Assembly: GCF_001613425.1 (NCBI RefSeq) | Contig: NZ_BDCI01000023.1 | Span: forward strand, 186,001 to 250,000 | Reading direction: 5' to 3' | DNA from: Nocardia vulneris | GTDB lineage: Bacteria > Actinomycetota > Actinomycetes > Mycobacteriales > Mycobacteriaceae | Length of the DNA: 64,000 nt | Shown here: piece by piece, positions 41,087-48,698 of the stretch | Layout of the letters: each line of letters opens with the position of its first letter | How positions within the stretch are numbered: position 1 is the stretch's first letter | Notes under the pieces: model-generated | The model's input: the letters and a program-made list of their open reading frames with translations, nothing else | Database searches by the model: none | What the model was told of the DNA's origin: nothing | Position numbers and translations under genes: made by a program

Positions 41087-41794
41087 CTAGCCGATGTAGC
41101 GCTGGAGGCGGGCGGAGAGGCGCGGTTCGAGGGGGCCGTCTGCGACGACGCGCTCCTCGACGTAGGCGAGGTCGCCACCTTCGACGATGCCGTAGAGGCG
41201 TTTGGCGCCGCCGACGACGATGCCGGACTGGCTGCGGATGACTACGTCGGTGGCCAGTTCCCAGGAGGACTGGGTGAGGGCTTCGCCGTAGAAGAGTTCG
41301 ACGATGCCGGTGCTGTGGGTCAGCAGCAGTTCGATGACCTCGTCGTTGCCATCGATGCCGACCCGCCAGAAACCGCTCTCGCGCAGGTCGGGGCCGCCGT
41401 AGCTGCCGTCGGCGTTGATCACCCAGGAGCGCGAATCCCAGGCCAGGTAGTCGCCGCCATCGTGGGAGACGATGATCTGCTGGCCGAAGCGGTAGTCGCC
41501 ACGCTCGGGGTGGTTGCCTTCGCCCTCGCCGCGCCACACGCCGACCATGGGCAGCAGCGCGAGCATGGAGGAACTCAGGTCGGGGCCGAGGCGCAGGTTC
41601 GCGGTGTCCTCGGGCAGTGGCAGGTCGGGCAGACCGGGGATGTTGCGCGCACCGGTCGACTTGGCGCGCTCGGCAGCCTCGGACACGGCCGCGTCACCGC
41701 TGCGGCGGGGAGCCGGATCCGCCGAACCGTTGCCGTTCAGTTGTTCACTCGCTCGCTCGGCTGGACTGGAACCCTCGCTCGCGAGATCGCTCAT
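41087..41794 (-). CDS. nitrobindin family heme-binding protein (Rv0813c-like)
   Basis: A 235-residue protein. Residues 1-70 are a polar, Ala/Ser/Glu-rich extension; the remainder is the ten-stranded barrel of nitrobindin (THAP4/FABP-like). The motif GVWRGEGEGNHP, at the barrel start, and the ending LSARLQRYIG are typical. Relatives bind ferric heme and convert peroxynitrite to nitrate. Its ATG overlaps the stop of a 31-codon gene (ATGA). Last gene of the sulfur operon; nitrosative-stress defence would suit its neighbours. Confidence 0.85.
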   Translation of the reverse strand: MSDLASEGSSPAERASEQLNGNGSADPAPRRSGDAAVSEAAERAKSTGARNIPGLPDLPLPEDTANLRLGPDLSSSMLALLPMVGVWRGEGEGNHPERGDYRFGQQIIVSHDGGDYLAWDSRSWVINADGSYGGPDLRESGFWRVGIDGNDEVIELLLTHSTGIVELFYGEALTQSSWELATDVVIRSQSGIVVGGAKRLYGIVEGGDLAYVEERVVADGPLEPRLSARLQRYIG

Positions 41795-41886
41795 GATTCG
41801 GTGAACAGCCGGTAGAAGACGTAGAGGCCGAACCATCCGATGAGGACGGCGACAGCCACCAGCAGAATCTCGAAGAAGAGGACCAC
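41791..41886 (-). CDS. 31-residue single-span membrane protein in the sulfur operon
   Basis: GTG start at 41886; the protein reads MVLFFEILLVAVAVLIG followed by an aromatic stretch (WFGLYVFYRLF) and TES. One membrane helix spans about residues 3-26; Arg26 and the tail face the cytoplasm if the N terminus is outside. Its TGA overlaps the ATG of nitrobindin (ATGA), a typical coupling arrangement and the main evidence that it is real. No clear ribosome site is seen before the GTG. It may be an accessory subunit or serve mainly for coupling. Family not recognised. Confidence 0.65.
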   Translation of the reverse strand: MVLFFEILLVAVAVLIGWFGLYVFYRLFTES

Positions 41887-41987
41887 ATTTGGAGTCTAAC
41901 GACTCCCGCGACCGCGCACACAAACGACCCCGGTGGTTCTCCTCATAGTGAGGGGAAGCACCGGGGCCGTTTGCTGCGTACGGTTTC

Positions 41988-42293
41988 TTACTTGGCGACC
42001 GCGACGTCGACCGGGTGGATTCCGGCGCCGTCGGGGCGGATCTCCGCGGAGCCGTTGCCGGCCGAGGAGAGCGCCCGCACGGTCCACGCGCCGGGCGCCG
42101 CGAAGAAGCGGAAGTCGCCGGTGCCGGAGGCGACGACCTCGGCGGTGAAATCACCGTTGCCGTCGAGCAGGCGCACGAAAGCGCCGCCCACCGGCTGGCC
42201 GTCGGTGCTCAGGACGCGGCCGGTGATGACCGTTTCCTTCTCCACGTCGACACCGGCGGGGATGGCCTGACCCTGGGTAGGTGCTGCACACAT
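41988..42293 (-). CDS. sseC: DUF1416 protein SseC (Rv0814c-like)
   Basis: A 101-residue protein of the DUF1416 family, a small beta-sandwich of carboxypeptidase-regulatory type (VITGRVLSTDGQPVGGAFVRL). It has one cysteine next to the start (MCAAPTQ), conserved as I recall, which might take part in sulfur transfer. In mycobacteria sseC always follows cysA; here the gap is two bases. The role is undefined beyond its link to the sulfurtransferase. Confidence 0.88.
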   Translation of the reverse strand: MCAAPTQGQAIPAGVDVEKETVITGRVLSTDGQPVGGAFVRLLDGNGDFTAEVVASGTGDFRFFAAPGAWTVRALSSAGNGSAEIRPDGAGIHPVDVAVAK

Positions 42294-42295
42294 GA

Positions 42296-43129
42296 TTACG
42301 CTCCCAATTCGATCGGTGCACCGACGAGGGAGCCGTATTCGGTCCAGCTCCCGTCGTAGTTCTTGACATTGCTGTGGCCGAGCAGTTCCTGCAGCACGAA
42401 CCAGGTGTGCGAGGAACGCTCGCCGATGCGGCAGTAGGCGATGGTGTCCTTCTCGCCGTCGAGGCCGGCTTCCTTGTAGATCTCGGTGAGCTCGGCGTCG
42501 GACTTGAAGGTGCCGTCCTCGTTCGCGGCCTTGCTCCACGGCACGTTGATGGCGCCGGGGATGTGGCCGGGACGCTGGCTCTGTTCCTGCGGCAGGTGCG
42601 CGGGGGCCAGGATCTTGCCGGAGAACTCGTCGGGCGAGCGGACGTCGACCAGGTTCTTGGTGCCGATGGCCGCGATGACCTCGTCCCGGAAGGCGCGGAT
42701 CGAGACGTCGGGGGCGGCGGCCTTGTACTGGGTGGCCGGACGGTTGACGCCGGCGGTGGACAGCGGGCGGCCGTCGAGCTCCCACTTCTTACGACCACCG
42801 TCGAGCAGCTTGACGTTGTTGTGGCCGTACAGCTTGAAGTACCAGTAGGCGTACGCGGCGAACCAGTTGTTGTTGCCGCCGTACAGGACTACCTCGTCGT
42901 CGTTCGAGATGCCGCGGGCCGAGAGCAGGTCGGAGAACTGCTCCTGGTTCACGAAGTCACGACGAACCTGATCCTGCAGGTCCTTCTTCCAGTCGAGCCG
43001 GACAGCACCCTCGATGTGGCCACCGTCGTAGGCGGAGGTGTCCTCGTCGACCTCGACGAAGACGACGCCGGGGGCGTTGAGGTTCTCTTCGGCCCAGTCC
43101 ACGGAGACCAGGACATCGGAGCGAGCCAT
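42296..43129 (-). CDS. cysA: thiosulfate sulfurtransferase (two-domain rhodanese)
   Basis: A 277-residue protein with two rhodanese domains. The C-terminal domain has the active-site loop YCRIGERSSHTW with the persulfide Cys; the N-terminal domain lacks it, as usual. It moves sulfane sulfur from thiosulfate to cyanide or another acceptor. It corresponds to M. tuberculosis CysA2/CysA3 (Rv0815c), not the sulfate permease ATPase of the same name. ATG 43129 follows AAAGGAAC. It lies between DUF4395 and sseC in a minus-strand operon led by a Cys-rich leader peptide. Confidence 0.92.
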   Translation of the reverse strand: MARSDVLVSVDWAEENLNAPGVVFVEVDEDTSAYDGGHIEGAVRLDWKKDLQDQVRRDFVNQEQFSDLLSARGISNDDEVVLYGGNNNWFAAYAYWYFKLYGHNNVKLLDGGRKKWELDGRPLSTAGVNRPATQYKAAAPDVSIRAFRDEVIAAIGTKNLVDVRSPDEFSGKILAPAHLPQEQSQRPGHIPGAINVPWSKAANEDGTFKSDAELTEIYKEAGLDGEKDTIAYCRIGERSSHTWFVLQELLGHSNVKNYDGSWTEYGSLVGAPIELGA

Positions 43130-43158
43130 GTTGTTCCTTTCAGAGATGACTTGCAGGG

Positions 43159-43677
43159 TCAGTTCGGTGCCGGGGACCCCGGACCACCGCCAGTTGGTGC
43201 AGCTATCCGGCGGAAACGGGCGACCAGCGGGTAGATCTGGCAACCCAGGCAGATCCCGAACGCCGCGTTCAGGAACGCCGCGAACAGTGCGAAGCCGGCG
43301 AACACCGCGCCGACGATTGTGGAGCCGAGCGCGAAGCCCAGCAGGCTGACGGCCGCGAACACCAGGCCGAGCAGCTGCGCGAATTTCAGCGGCGGTACCG
43401 GCTCGGTCTCGGTGGTCGGGGCCCGGCGCGGCGCGACGAATGTCGCGTAGATGCGGCCGTACGGGTGCTTACGCGGACCGTAGGCGGCGCCGATCGCGAA
43501 GACGACCGCCTGAACGGCGATCAGCACCGCGGCCGCGATGGGGGAGAAGATGGCGGCGATCAGCACCAAGACCAGGACGGCGGTGGTGATCCAGGCGGCG
43601 AAACGCGGGCCGCGAACATCTACCTGTCCCTGCGGAATTGGCTGATTCTGCGAAGTATTACGAATTTCGGTGGACAT
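43159..43677 (-). CDS. DUF4395 membrane protein
   Basis: A 172-residue membrane protein with four hydrophobic segments. A CLGCQIYP motif (CxxC) lies near the end of the last one, as in DUF4395 proteins, which are often fused or adjacent to thioredoxins and rhodaneses. A membrane thiol or sulfur-relay function is likely. ATG 43677 has GCAGGAGTACGCACA in front. It is the first large gene after the Cys-rich leader. Confidence 0.82.
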   Translation of the reverse strand: MSTEIRNTSQNQPIPQGQVDVRGPRFAAWITTAVLVLVLIAAIFSPIAAAVLIAVQAVVFAIGAAYGPRKHPYGRIYATFVAPRRAPTTETEPVPPLKFAQLLGLVFAAVSLLGFALGSTIVGAVFAGFALFAAFLNAAFGICLGCQIYPLVARFRRIAAPTGGGPGSPAPN

Positions 43678-43766
43678 TGTGCGTACTCCTGCGCTGGATG
43701 CGACTGATGGCTGGAAATTGGCCAGTTCGCCGGGGGATCGAGAAGATCACTCGCGCGGCGGACGAA

Positions 43767-43798
43767 GGTCGGCGTCAGGAAATCCGGAAAAGCCGACC
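43767..43798 (-). terminator. possible attenuator hairpin after the leader peptide
   Basis: On the minus strand GGTCGGC and GCCGACC form a 7-bp stem around an 18-base loop just after the leader stop codon. Stalling at the cysteine codons could change this fold or the access to the DUF4395 start. A simple hypothesis, not established. Confidence 0.35.
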
Positions 43799-43800
43799 GC

Positions 43801-43866
43801 TCAGCGGCACAGGCAGCAACAACCACCGAGGCGGCACAGATCAACCGTGCGGCGTCGGGTGAGCAT
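43801..43866 (-). CDS. Cys-rich regulatory leader peptide
   Basis: A 21-residue ORF starting MLTRRRTVDLCRLGG and ending CCCLCR: five Cys in the last 11 residues, three of them consecutive. This is the pattern of the actinobacterial polycysteine leader ORFs that sense cysteine (or charged Cys-tRNA) by ribosome stalling and so control downstream sulfur genes; the Ms5788A type lies before the same sulfur operon in mycobacteria, as I recall. There is no Shine-Dalgarno box, in line with leaderless or near-leaderless translation. The controlled genes would be DUF4395, cysA, sseC, the 31-residue membrane peptide and nitrobindin. Confidence 0.85.
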   Translation of the reverse strand: MLTRRRTVDLCRLGGCCCLCR

Positions 43867-43893
43867 CAGCTCGTGGTTGGAAAGCACGAAAGC

Positions 43894-43899
43894 AGTTTA
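43894..43899 (-). promoter_or_regulatory. candidate -10 box of the sulfur operon
   Basis: TAAACT on the minus strand fits the TANNNT pattern common for -10 boxes in these bacteria. It would start transcription about 20 bases before the leader ATG. No good -35 box is seen. Confidence 0.35.
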
Positions 43900-43978
43900 C
43901 CCAATTGGGCGGGAGAATTGGACCCCGGGTTCGTCACAGGGCTCCGGTGAACCTGTCAAGCCGCCTACGCAGCCCGGC

Positions 43979-44440
43979 TCAGGCGGCGACGGTGAGCGGT
44001 TCCAGCGCGGAGCGCAGATCGGTCACCTTCGGCACGCCGGAGATCCGAAAACGTTCGCGCCCTTCACTATCGAAGACGAACGTGGTCGGCAGCGAGAGCA
44101 CGTTGAGTTCTTTGGCGAGCACCGGCTCGGCGTCGATGTCGATCTCGATGTCCAACGGCGGCTGCGGCGATTCGGCCAGCTGCCCGGTCACGTCGGCGAC
44201 GACCCGGCGCACCGCGGCGCAGGGTCCGCACCAGTCGGCGGAGAAATGCAGCACGGCGGGGCCGGTACCGGTCACGCCGACGGACGCGAGCAGATCGGCA
44301 CGGGCGGAGCCGTTTTCGATGTCGGAGCGCGTGCGAGTCGCGAATGCGCGGGCCCGGACCTTGCCGTCGCGCCGCCGCAGCAACAGGCCCACCGCCAAGG
44401 CGGCGAGCAACATCACTGCCAGAATTGTGATTTCGATCAT
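43979..44440 (-). CDS. thiX: membrane-anchored thioredoxin-like protein (Rv0816c-like)
   Basis: A 153-residue protein with one N-terminal membrane helix (ITILAVMLLAALAVGLLL) and a thioredoxin domain with the active site FSADWCGPCAAV and the cis-Pro loop LSLPTTF. It should exchange thiol and disulfide states at the membrane face. The ATG overlaps the lmeA stop (ATGA). In mycobacteria it stands between cysA2 and lmeA as here; in this genome the leader peptide promoter separates it from the sulfur operon. Confidence 0.88.
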   Translation of the reverse strand: MIEITILAVMLLAALAVGLLLRRRDGKVRARAFATRTRSDIENGSARADLLASVGVTGTGPAVLHFSADWCGPCAAVRRVVADVTGQLAESPQPPLDIEIDIDAEPVLAKELNVLSLPTTFVFDSEGRERFRISGVPKVTDLRSALEPLTVAA

Positions 44441-45237
44441 GGTCGCTGCAATCGGTCGAGGTCGATCGTGACGTTCACACCCTTGCCCTGGACGACGATC
44501 CAGCCGCCGTCCGCACGGACTTTCGCGGGCTGGACACCGAACGGCAATTCCTTGATGTCGATAGTACGGGTGAAGCGCGCGAGCACCGCCGGACGATCGG
44601 CCTCCGGCAGCATCGCCACCGGAATCGTCGAGGTGTTGGTGTCTTTGCACGAACCGGTCGCGGTGATCCGCACCTGCCCGCCGTCGAGCGCCAATTCGGC
44701 GCGCACCGCGACGTTTTCGCCGCCGAATTGCGCACCGGGCGATTCGGGCAAAGTTCCTGTGAGGCAAAGCACACCGTCGGTCGCGGTCATTCCGGTGCCA
44801 CCCGTGCCGCCGGTGCCGTCGGATTTGTCCGCGGGCGGGCCTTTCACCTGCAGGTCGGGAATGCCGAACAGCTGGCCGAGTTCGGTCGGCCCGATCCGCA
44901 GCGAACTGTCCACCCGCTCCACCGGCACATTGCGCAGGCTGCCGTCGACCAGATCGCGCAGCGGGATGCGCATGCCGGTCAGCGTCGCCTCCATCTCGAA
45001 CTCCCCGCGAATGTCGGGCCGCTTACCGCTGGCCCTGATCACCACATTGTCGTAGCGGCCGTTGACCGCCTGAGCGAGGAAGGAGACGCCGCTGATGGCC
45101 ACCGAGGGCTCGGCGGCGAGGTCGGCGCCCTGGCGCAGCGCGCGCGAGACCCGATACTCCGAATAGGCCGCGATGCTGAAATCAGTGACCACTGCCAGTC
45201 CCGCGAGAATCAGCAGCCCGATGATGAGCTTGCGCAT
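44437..45237 (-). CDS. lmeA: LmeA-like protein of lipomannan elongation (DUF2993)
   Basis: A 266-residue exported protein of DUF2993. An N-terminal signal or anchor (LIIGLLILAGLAVVTDFSIAAYSEYRV) is followed by a periplasmic lipid-binding-type domain. The mycobacterial homologue Rv0817c/LmeA supports elongation of the mannan backbone of lipomannan. A Gly-rich loop (GTGGTGGTG) in the middle is probably disordered. Coupled to the thioredoxin gene downstream and divergent from glnR, 194 bases away. Confidence 0.82.
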   Translation of the reverse strand: MRKLIIGLLILAGLAVVTDFSIAAYSEYRVSRALRQGADLAAEPSVAISGVSFLAQAVNGRYDNVVIRASGKRPDIRGEFEMEATLTGMRIPLRDLVDGSLRNVPVERVDSSLRIGPTELGQLFGIPDLQVKGPPADKSDGTGGTGGTGMTATDGVLCLTGTLPESPGAQFGGENVAVRAELALDGGQVRITATGSCKDTNTSTIPVAMLPEADRPAVLARFTRTIDIKELPFGVQPAKVRADGGWIVVQGKGVNVTIDLDRLQRP

Positions 45238-45431
45238 TGGTGAACCTTAACGGGGGCGGGTGCGACGGTGCATTTCCGGTATCAGACATATCTGCCGGGG
45301 TGCGTCGGCAACCCGGATGGCGAGGTCATCGGGGTTCACACGCTAATCTTGCATCCGATTACCTGTGATCAGCGACGTGGCCCCGGCAATGCGGCTGTAG
45401 TCCTCGGAGCTATGAGATGGGAGGAGAGCTT

Positions 45432-46196
45432 GTGGAGCTGCTCCTGCTGACCTCCGACCCCGACCCCGAGTCGGTGTTGCCCTCGCTGGCGTTGCTGGCG
45501 CACAACGTGCGTCCCGCACCCACCGAGGTGTCCTCTTTGCTGGAAGCGGGTACCGCGGATGTCGCACTGGTCGACGCCCGCACCGATCTGGCGGCCGCGC
45601 GCGGGCTGTGCCGGCTGCTCGGCAGCACGGGGTCCTCGGTTCCGGTCGTCGCGGTGCTCACCGAGGGCGGCCTGGTCGCGGTGAACGCAGACTGGGGCCT
45701 GGACGACATCCTGCTGCCCGGGACCGGCCCGGCCGAACTCGATGCCAGGCTGCGCCTGCTCGTCGGGCGCAACGGCGGCGTGGCGAGTCCGGAGAACACG
45801 GGCAAGATCACCCTGGGCGAACTCGTGATCGACGAGGGCACCTACACCGCGCGGTTGCGCGGCCGCCCGCTCGACCTGACCTACAAGGAATTCGAGCTGC
45901 TGAAGTACCTCGCGCAGCACGCGGGCCGGGTGTTCACCCGCGCGCAACTGCTGCAGGAGGTCTGGGGCTACGACTTCTTCGGTGGCACCAGGACGGTCGA
46001 CGTGCACGTGCGCCGCCTGCGCGCCAAGCTCGGCAGCGAGTACGAGTCGCTCATCGGCACCGTGCGCAACGTCGGCTACAAGGCGGTGCGTCCGTCCCGG
46101 TCCGCGAGCAAGGGCGAGTCCGCGCCGCTGCCGGAGGACGAGGCCGAGGGCACCGACGACGCGCCGCTGGCACCGGTCAACGGCTCCGTGCAGTGA
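45432..46196 (+). CDS. glnR: orphan response regulator GlnR (Rv0818-like)
   Basis: A 254-residue OmpR-type regulator, the global activator of nitrogen assimilation in actinomycetes. The receiver domain is atypical and works without a cognate kinase. The C-terminal winged helix is very conserved (LRGRPLDLTYKEFELLKYLA, VWGYDFFGGTRTVDVHVRRL). A hydrophilic tail of about 30 residues ends the protein. GTG 45432 aligns with the mycobacterial start (MELLLLTS) and has GGAGGAGAG just upstream; an in-frame ATG at 45417 overlaps that ribosome site and is unlikely. Confidence 0.92.
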   Translation: MELLLLTSDPDPESVLPSLALLAHNVRPAPTEVSSLLEAGTADVALVDARTDLAAARGLCRLLGSTGSSVPVVAVLTEGGLVAVNADWGLDDILLPGTGPAELDARLRLLVGRNGGVASPENTGKITLGELVIDEGTYTARLRGRPLDLTYKEFELLKYLAQHAGRVFTRAQLLQEVWGYDFFGGTRTVDVHVRRLRAKLGSEYESLIGTVRNVGYKAVRPSRSASKGESAPLPEDEAEGTDDAPLAPVNGSVQ

Positions 46197-46375
46197 GGTC
46201 GGCGGACAGCCGATCCGAAACACCGGTGCGTCATTATGCGTTCGTGTGGAGTTCAGTCGGCCCCGGCGCGGTTTCGCCACGTGGCGCCGGCCGCGTCCGG
46301 TCGCGAAATGTTCGCTGACTCCGCGGTGTTGAGCTGAAAGCAATGACGTTGTCCGAGTGCGGAAATGGGGACCGA

Positions 46376-47326
46376 GTGAGCGAGCGTCGGCAGGCGGACC
46401 GGGCAAGCGGTGCCGTGACAACACGGTGGGCGGCGCAGGTCGACGCGGACACCGTCGCGGCGATCCGGCAACTGCTCGACCGGGCCACCGCCGCCGACGG
46501 GGTCGCCCCCGTCTCCGAACAGGCGGTGCTGTCGCTGCACCCGGCCGACGACGTACCGGCCCGGCACCTGGTCGCCACCCGCGACGACGTGATCACCGGT
46601 TACGCGAATCTCGTTCCGGCGCATGCCGAACACCCGGCGATGGCCGAGGTCGCGGTCGATCCGGCGGCGCGTGGCCAGGGCATCGGCGCCGAATTGGTCG
46701 CGGCCGCGCTCGCCGAGGGCGGGGCGGGCACGCGGGTGTGGGCGCACGGCAACCGGCCCGCCGCGCAGGCCGTCGCGGCCCGGCTCGGCCTCGCCACCGC
46801 GCGCGAGTTGTGGCAGATGCGGCGCACCCTGGCAACGCCGGAGCTACCGGAGTTGCCGGAGCGTGCCGACGTGACGATCCGGACCTACGCGGGCCCGGCC
46901 GACGACGCCGAACTGTTGCGGGTGAACAACGCCGCCTTCGCCTGGCACCCCGAGCAGGGCGGCTGGACCGAACGCGATATCGCCGCGCGCCGCGCCGAGT
47001 CGTGGTTCGACCCCGCCGGACTGTTCCTCGCCACCGATCCGGCCACGCCTGAGCAGGTGCTCGGATTCCATTGGACCAAGGTGCATTACGACGAGAACCC
47101 GCCGGTGGGCGAGGTGTACGTGGTCGGCATCGACCCGGCCGCGCAGGGCCGCGGACTCGGTCGGCTGCTGACCCTGGCGGGGCTGCGTCATCTGCGCGAT
47201 CGCGGCCTTGCCGAGGTGTTGCTCTACACCGAGGCGGACAACACCGCGGCCGTGCACACCTACACGCGTTTGGGGTTCGCGCCCGCGCATGTGGATGTGG
47301 CGTATTCGGCCGCGTCAGCTGAATAG
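46376..47326 (+). CDS. mshD: mycothiol synthase MshD
   Basis: About 316 residues with two GNAT acetyltransferase domains; it acetylates Cys-GlcN-Ins with acetyl-CoA as the last step of mycothiol synthesis. CoA-binding segments are VDPAARGQGIGAELV in domain one and IDPAAQGRGLGRLL in domain two. VNNAAFAWHPEQGGWT and LGFHWTKVH are MshD hallmarks. The start is uncertain: GTG 46376 has GGGGACC before it; ATG 46343 and GTG 46415 are options, the last giving the length closest to the conserved core. Same order as Rv0818-Rv0819. Confidence 0.9.
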   Translation: MSERRQADRASGAVTTRWAAQVDADTVAAIRQLLDRATAADGVAPVSEQAVLSLHPADDVPARHLVATRDDVITGYANLVPAHAEHPAMAEVAVDPAARGQGIGAELVAAALAEGGAGTRVWAHGNRPAAQAVAARLGLATARELWQMRRTLATPELPELPERADVTIRTYAGPADDAELLRVNNAAFAWHPEQGGWTERDIAARRAESWFDPAGLFLATDPATPEQVLGFHWTKVHYDENPPVGEVYVVGIDPAAQGRGLGRLLTLAGLRHLRDRGLAEVLLYTEADNTAAVHTYTRLGFAPAHVDVAYSAASAE

Positions 47327-47399
47327 CGGAAGGCGGGTCGGCGGCGTCCGAGTAAAACTGGGGCTAATGTCACACATAACGCCCCAATCGCGCTTGGCT

Positions 47400-47421
47400 G
47401 TTCACCCGCCGTTCACTCAGG
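47400..47421 (+). promoter_or_regulatory. PHO box before pstS
   Basis: GTTCACCCGCC and GTTCACTCAGG are two adjacent 11-base direct repeats starting GTTCAC, the actinobacterial PhoP/RegX3 box. They lie 148 bases before the pstS start. Activation in phosphate starvation is expected from established pst regulation. Confidence 0.75.
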
Positions 47422-47569
47422 TCGGTCCAACTGTCAACCACGTGACTTTACGTTGATTGGTGGGCAGCCCACGGCTGCCTGGTGCGCAGGTTCCCCGCGA
47501 ACAGCACCCACATCACCCGTCCGGGCCAGGTGAGGGACCGGACGAGTAGGACGCCTTTCCGGAGGAATA

Positions 47570-48682
47570 GTGAATCTCAAGCGCAGCAGCGCCCTCGTTG
47601 GTGTGCTGGCGGTCAGTGTCATGGGCCTTGCCGCATGTGGCAGTGATGACAACACGTCGAGCAGCAATGGCGACACTGCCAACTCCAATGTCGCCTGTGG
47701 CGGCAAGAAGGCGCTCAAGGCCAGCGGTTCGTCGGCGCAGAAGAACGCCATGGAGCGCTTCATCGCCGCCTACGAGGCCAACTGCGACGGCAACACCCTG
47801 AACTACACGTCGAGCGGCTCCGGCGCGGGCGTCAACGAATTCCTCGGCGGCCAGACCGATTTCGGTGGCTCCGACTCCCCGCTGAGCGCCAAGAAGGACG
47901 AGCCGGCGAAGGCGCAGGACCGGTGCGGCGCCCCCGCGTGGAACCTGCCGACCGTGTTCGGCCCGATCGCCGTGACCTACAACATCGACGGCGTCACCGA
48001 CCTCGTGCTGGACGGCCCGACCGCCGCCAAGGTCTTCAACGGCGCGGTCACCACCTGGGACGCCCCCGAGATCAAGGCGCTCAACCCGAACGCGAAGCTG
48101 CCGAGCGACAAGATCGCCGTGATCTTCCGTTCCGACGAGTCGGGCACCACCGACAACTTCCAGCTCTACCTCGACGCCGCGTCCGACGGCGCCTGGGGCA
48201 AGGGCGCGGGCAAGGCGTTCACCGGCGGCGTCGGCGAGGGCGCGAAGGGCAACGAGGGCACCTCGGCCGCCATCAAGGCCACCAAGAACTCGATCACCTA
48301 CAACGAGTGGTCGTTCGCGAAGGCGCAGAACCTGTCCATCGCGCAGATCGTCACCTCGGCATCCAAGACCCCGGTGAAGCTGGACACGGCCTCGGCGGGC
48401 AAGGCCATCGACAGTGCGAAGATCAAGGGCGAGGGCAACGACCTGGTGCTCGACACCAGCTCGTTCTACAAGCCGACCGAGGCGGGCGCCTACCCGATCA
48501 TCCTGCCCACCTATGAAATCGTCTGCTCGAAGTACAAGGACGCCGACACCGCCAAGGCGGTCAAGGCGTTCCTGACCTCGGCGACCACCAACGGTCAGAA
48601 GGGTCTCGACGAGGCGGGCTACGTCCCGATCCCCGAGAAGTTCAAGACGCGTCTGACCACCGCGATCAACGCCATCTCCTGA
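47570..48682 (+). CDS. pstS: phosphate-binding lipoprotein PstS
   Basis: A 370-residue periplasmic phosphate receptor. The signal peptide ends in the lipobox GLAACGS. Phosphate-site sequences ASGSSAQ, TSSGSGAG, FGGSDSPLS and FRSDESGTTDNF are all present. It passes phosphate to PstCA. The GTG start at 47570 lies three bases after GGAGGAA. First gene of pstSCAB, in the place where M. tuberculosis has only phoT (pstB). Confidence 0.96.
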   Translation: MNLKRSSALVGVLAVSVMGLAACGSDDNTSSSNGDTANSNVACGGKKALKASGSSAQKNAMERFIAAYEANCDGNTLNYTSSGSGAGVNEFLGGQTDFGGSDSPLSAKKDEPAKAQDRCGAPAWNLPTVFGPIAVTYNIDGVTDLVLDGPTAAKVFNGAVTTWDAPEIKALNPNAKLPSDKIAVIFRSDESGTTDNFQLYLDAASDGAWGKGAGKAFTGGVGEGAKGNEGTSAAIKATKNSITYNEWSFAKAQNLSIAQIVTSASKTPVKLDTASAGKAIDSAKIKGEGNDLVLDTSSFYKPTEAGAYPIILPTYEIVCSKYKDADTAKAVKAFLTSATTNGQKGLDEAGYVPIPEKFKTRLTTAINAIS

Positions 48683-48698
48683 TCGCACAGTTGCAGCC

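Noticed and set aside
42015..43234. Plus-strand frames over the cysA/sseC region
   Set aside because: Mirror readings of highly conserved minus-strand genes.
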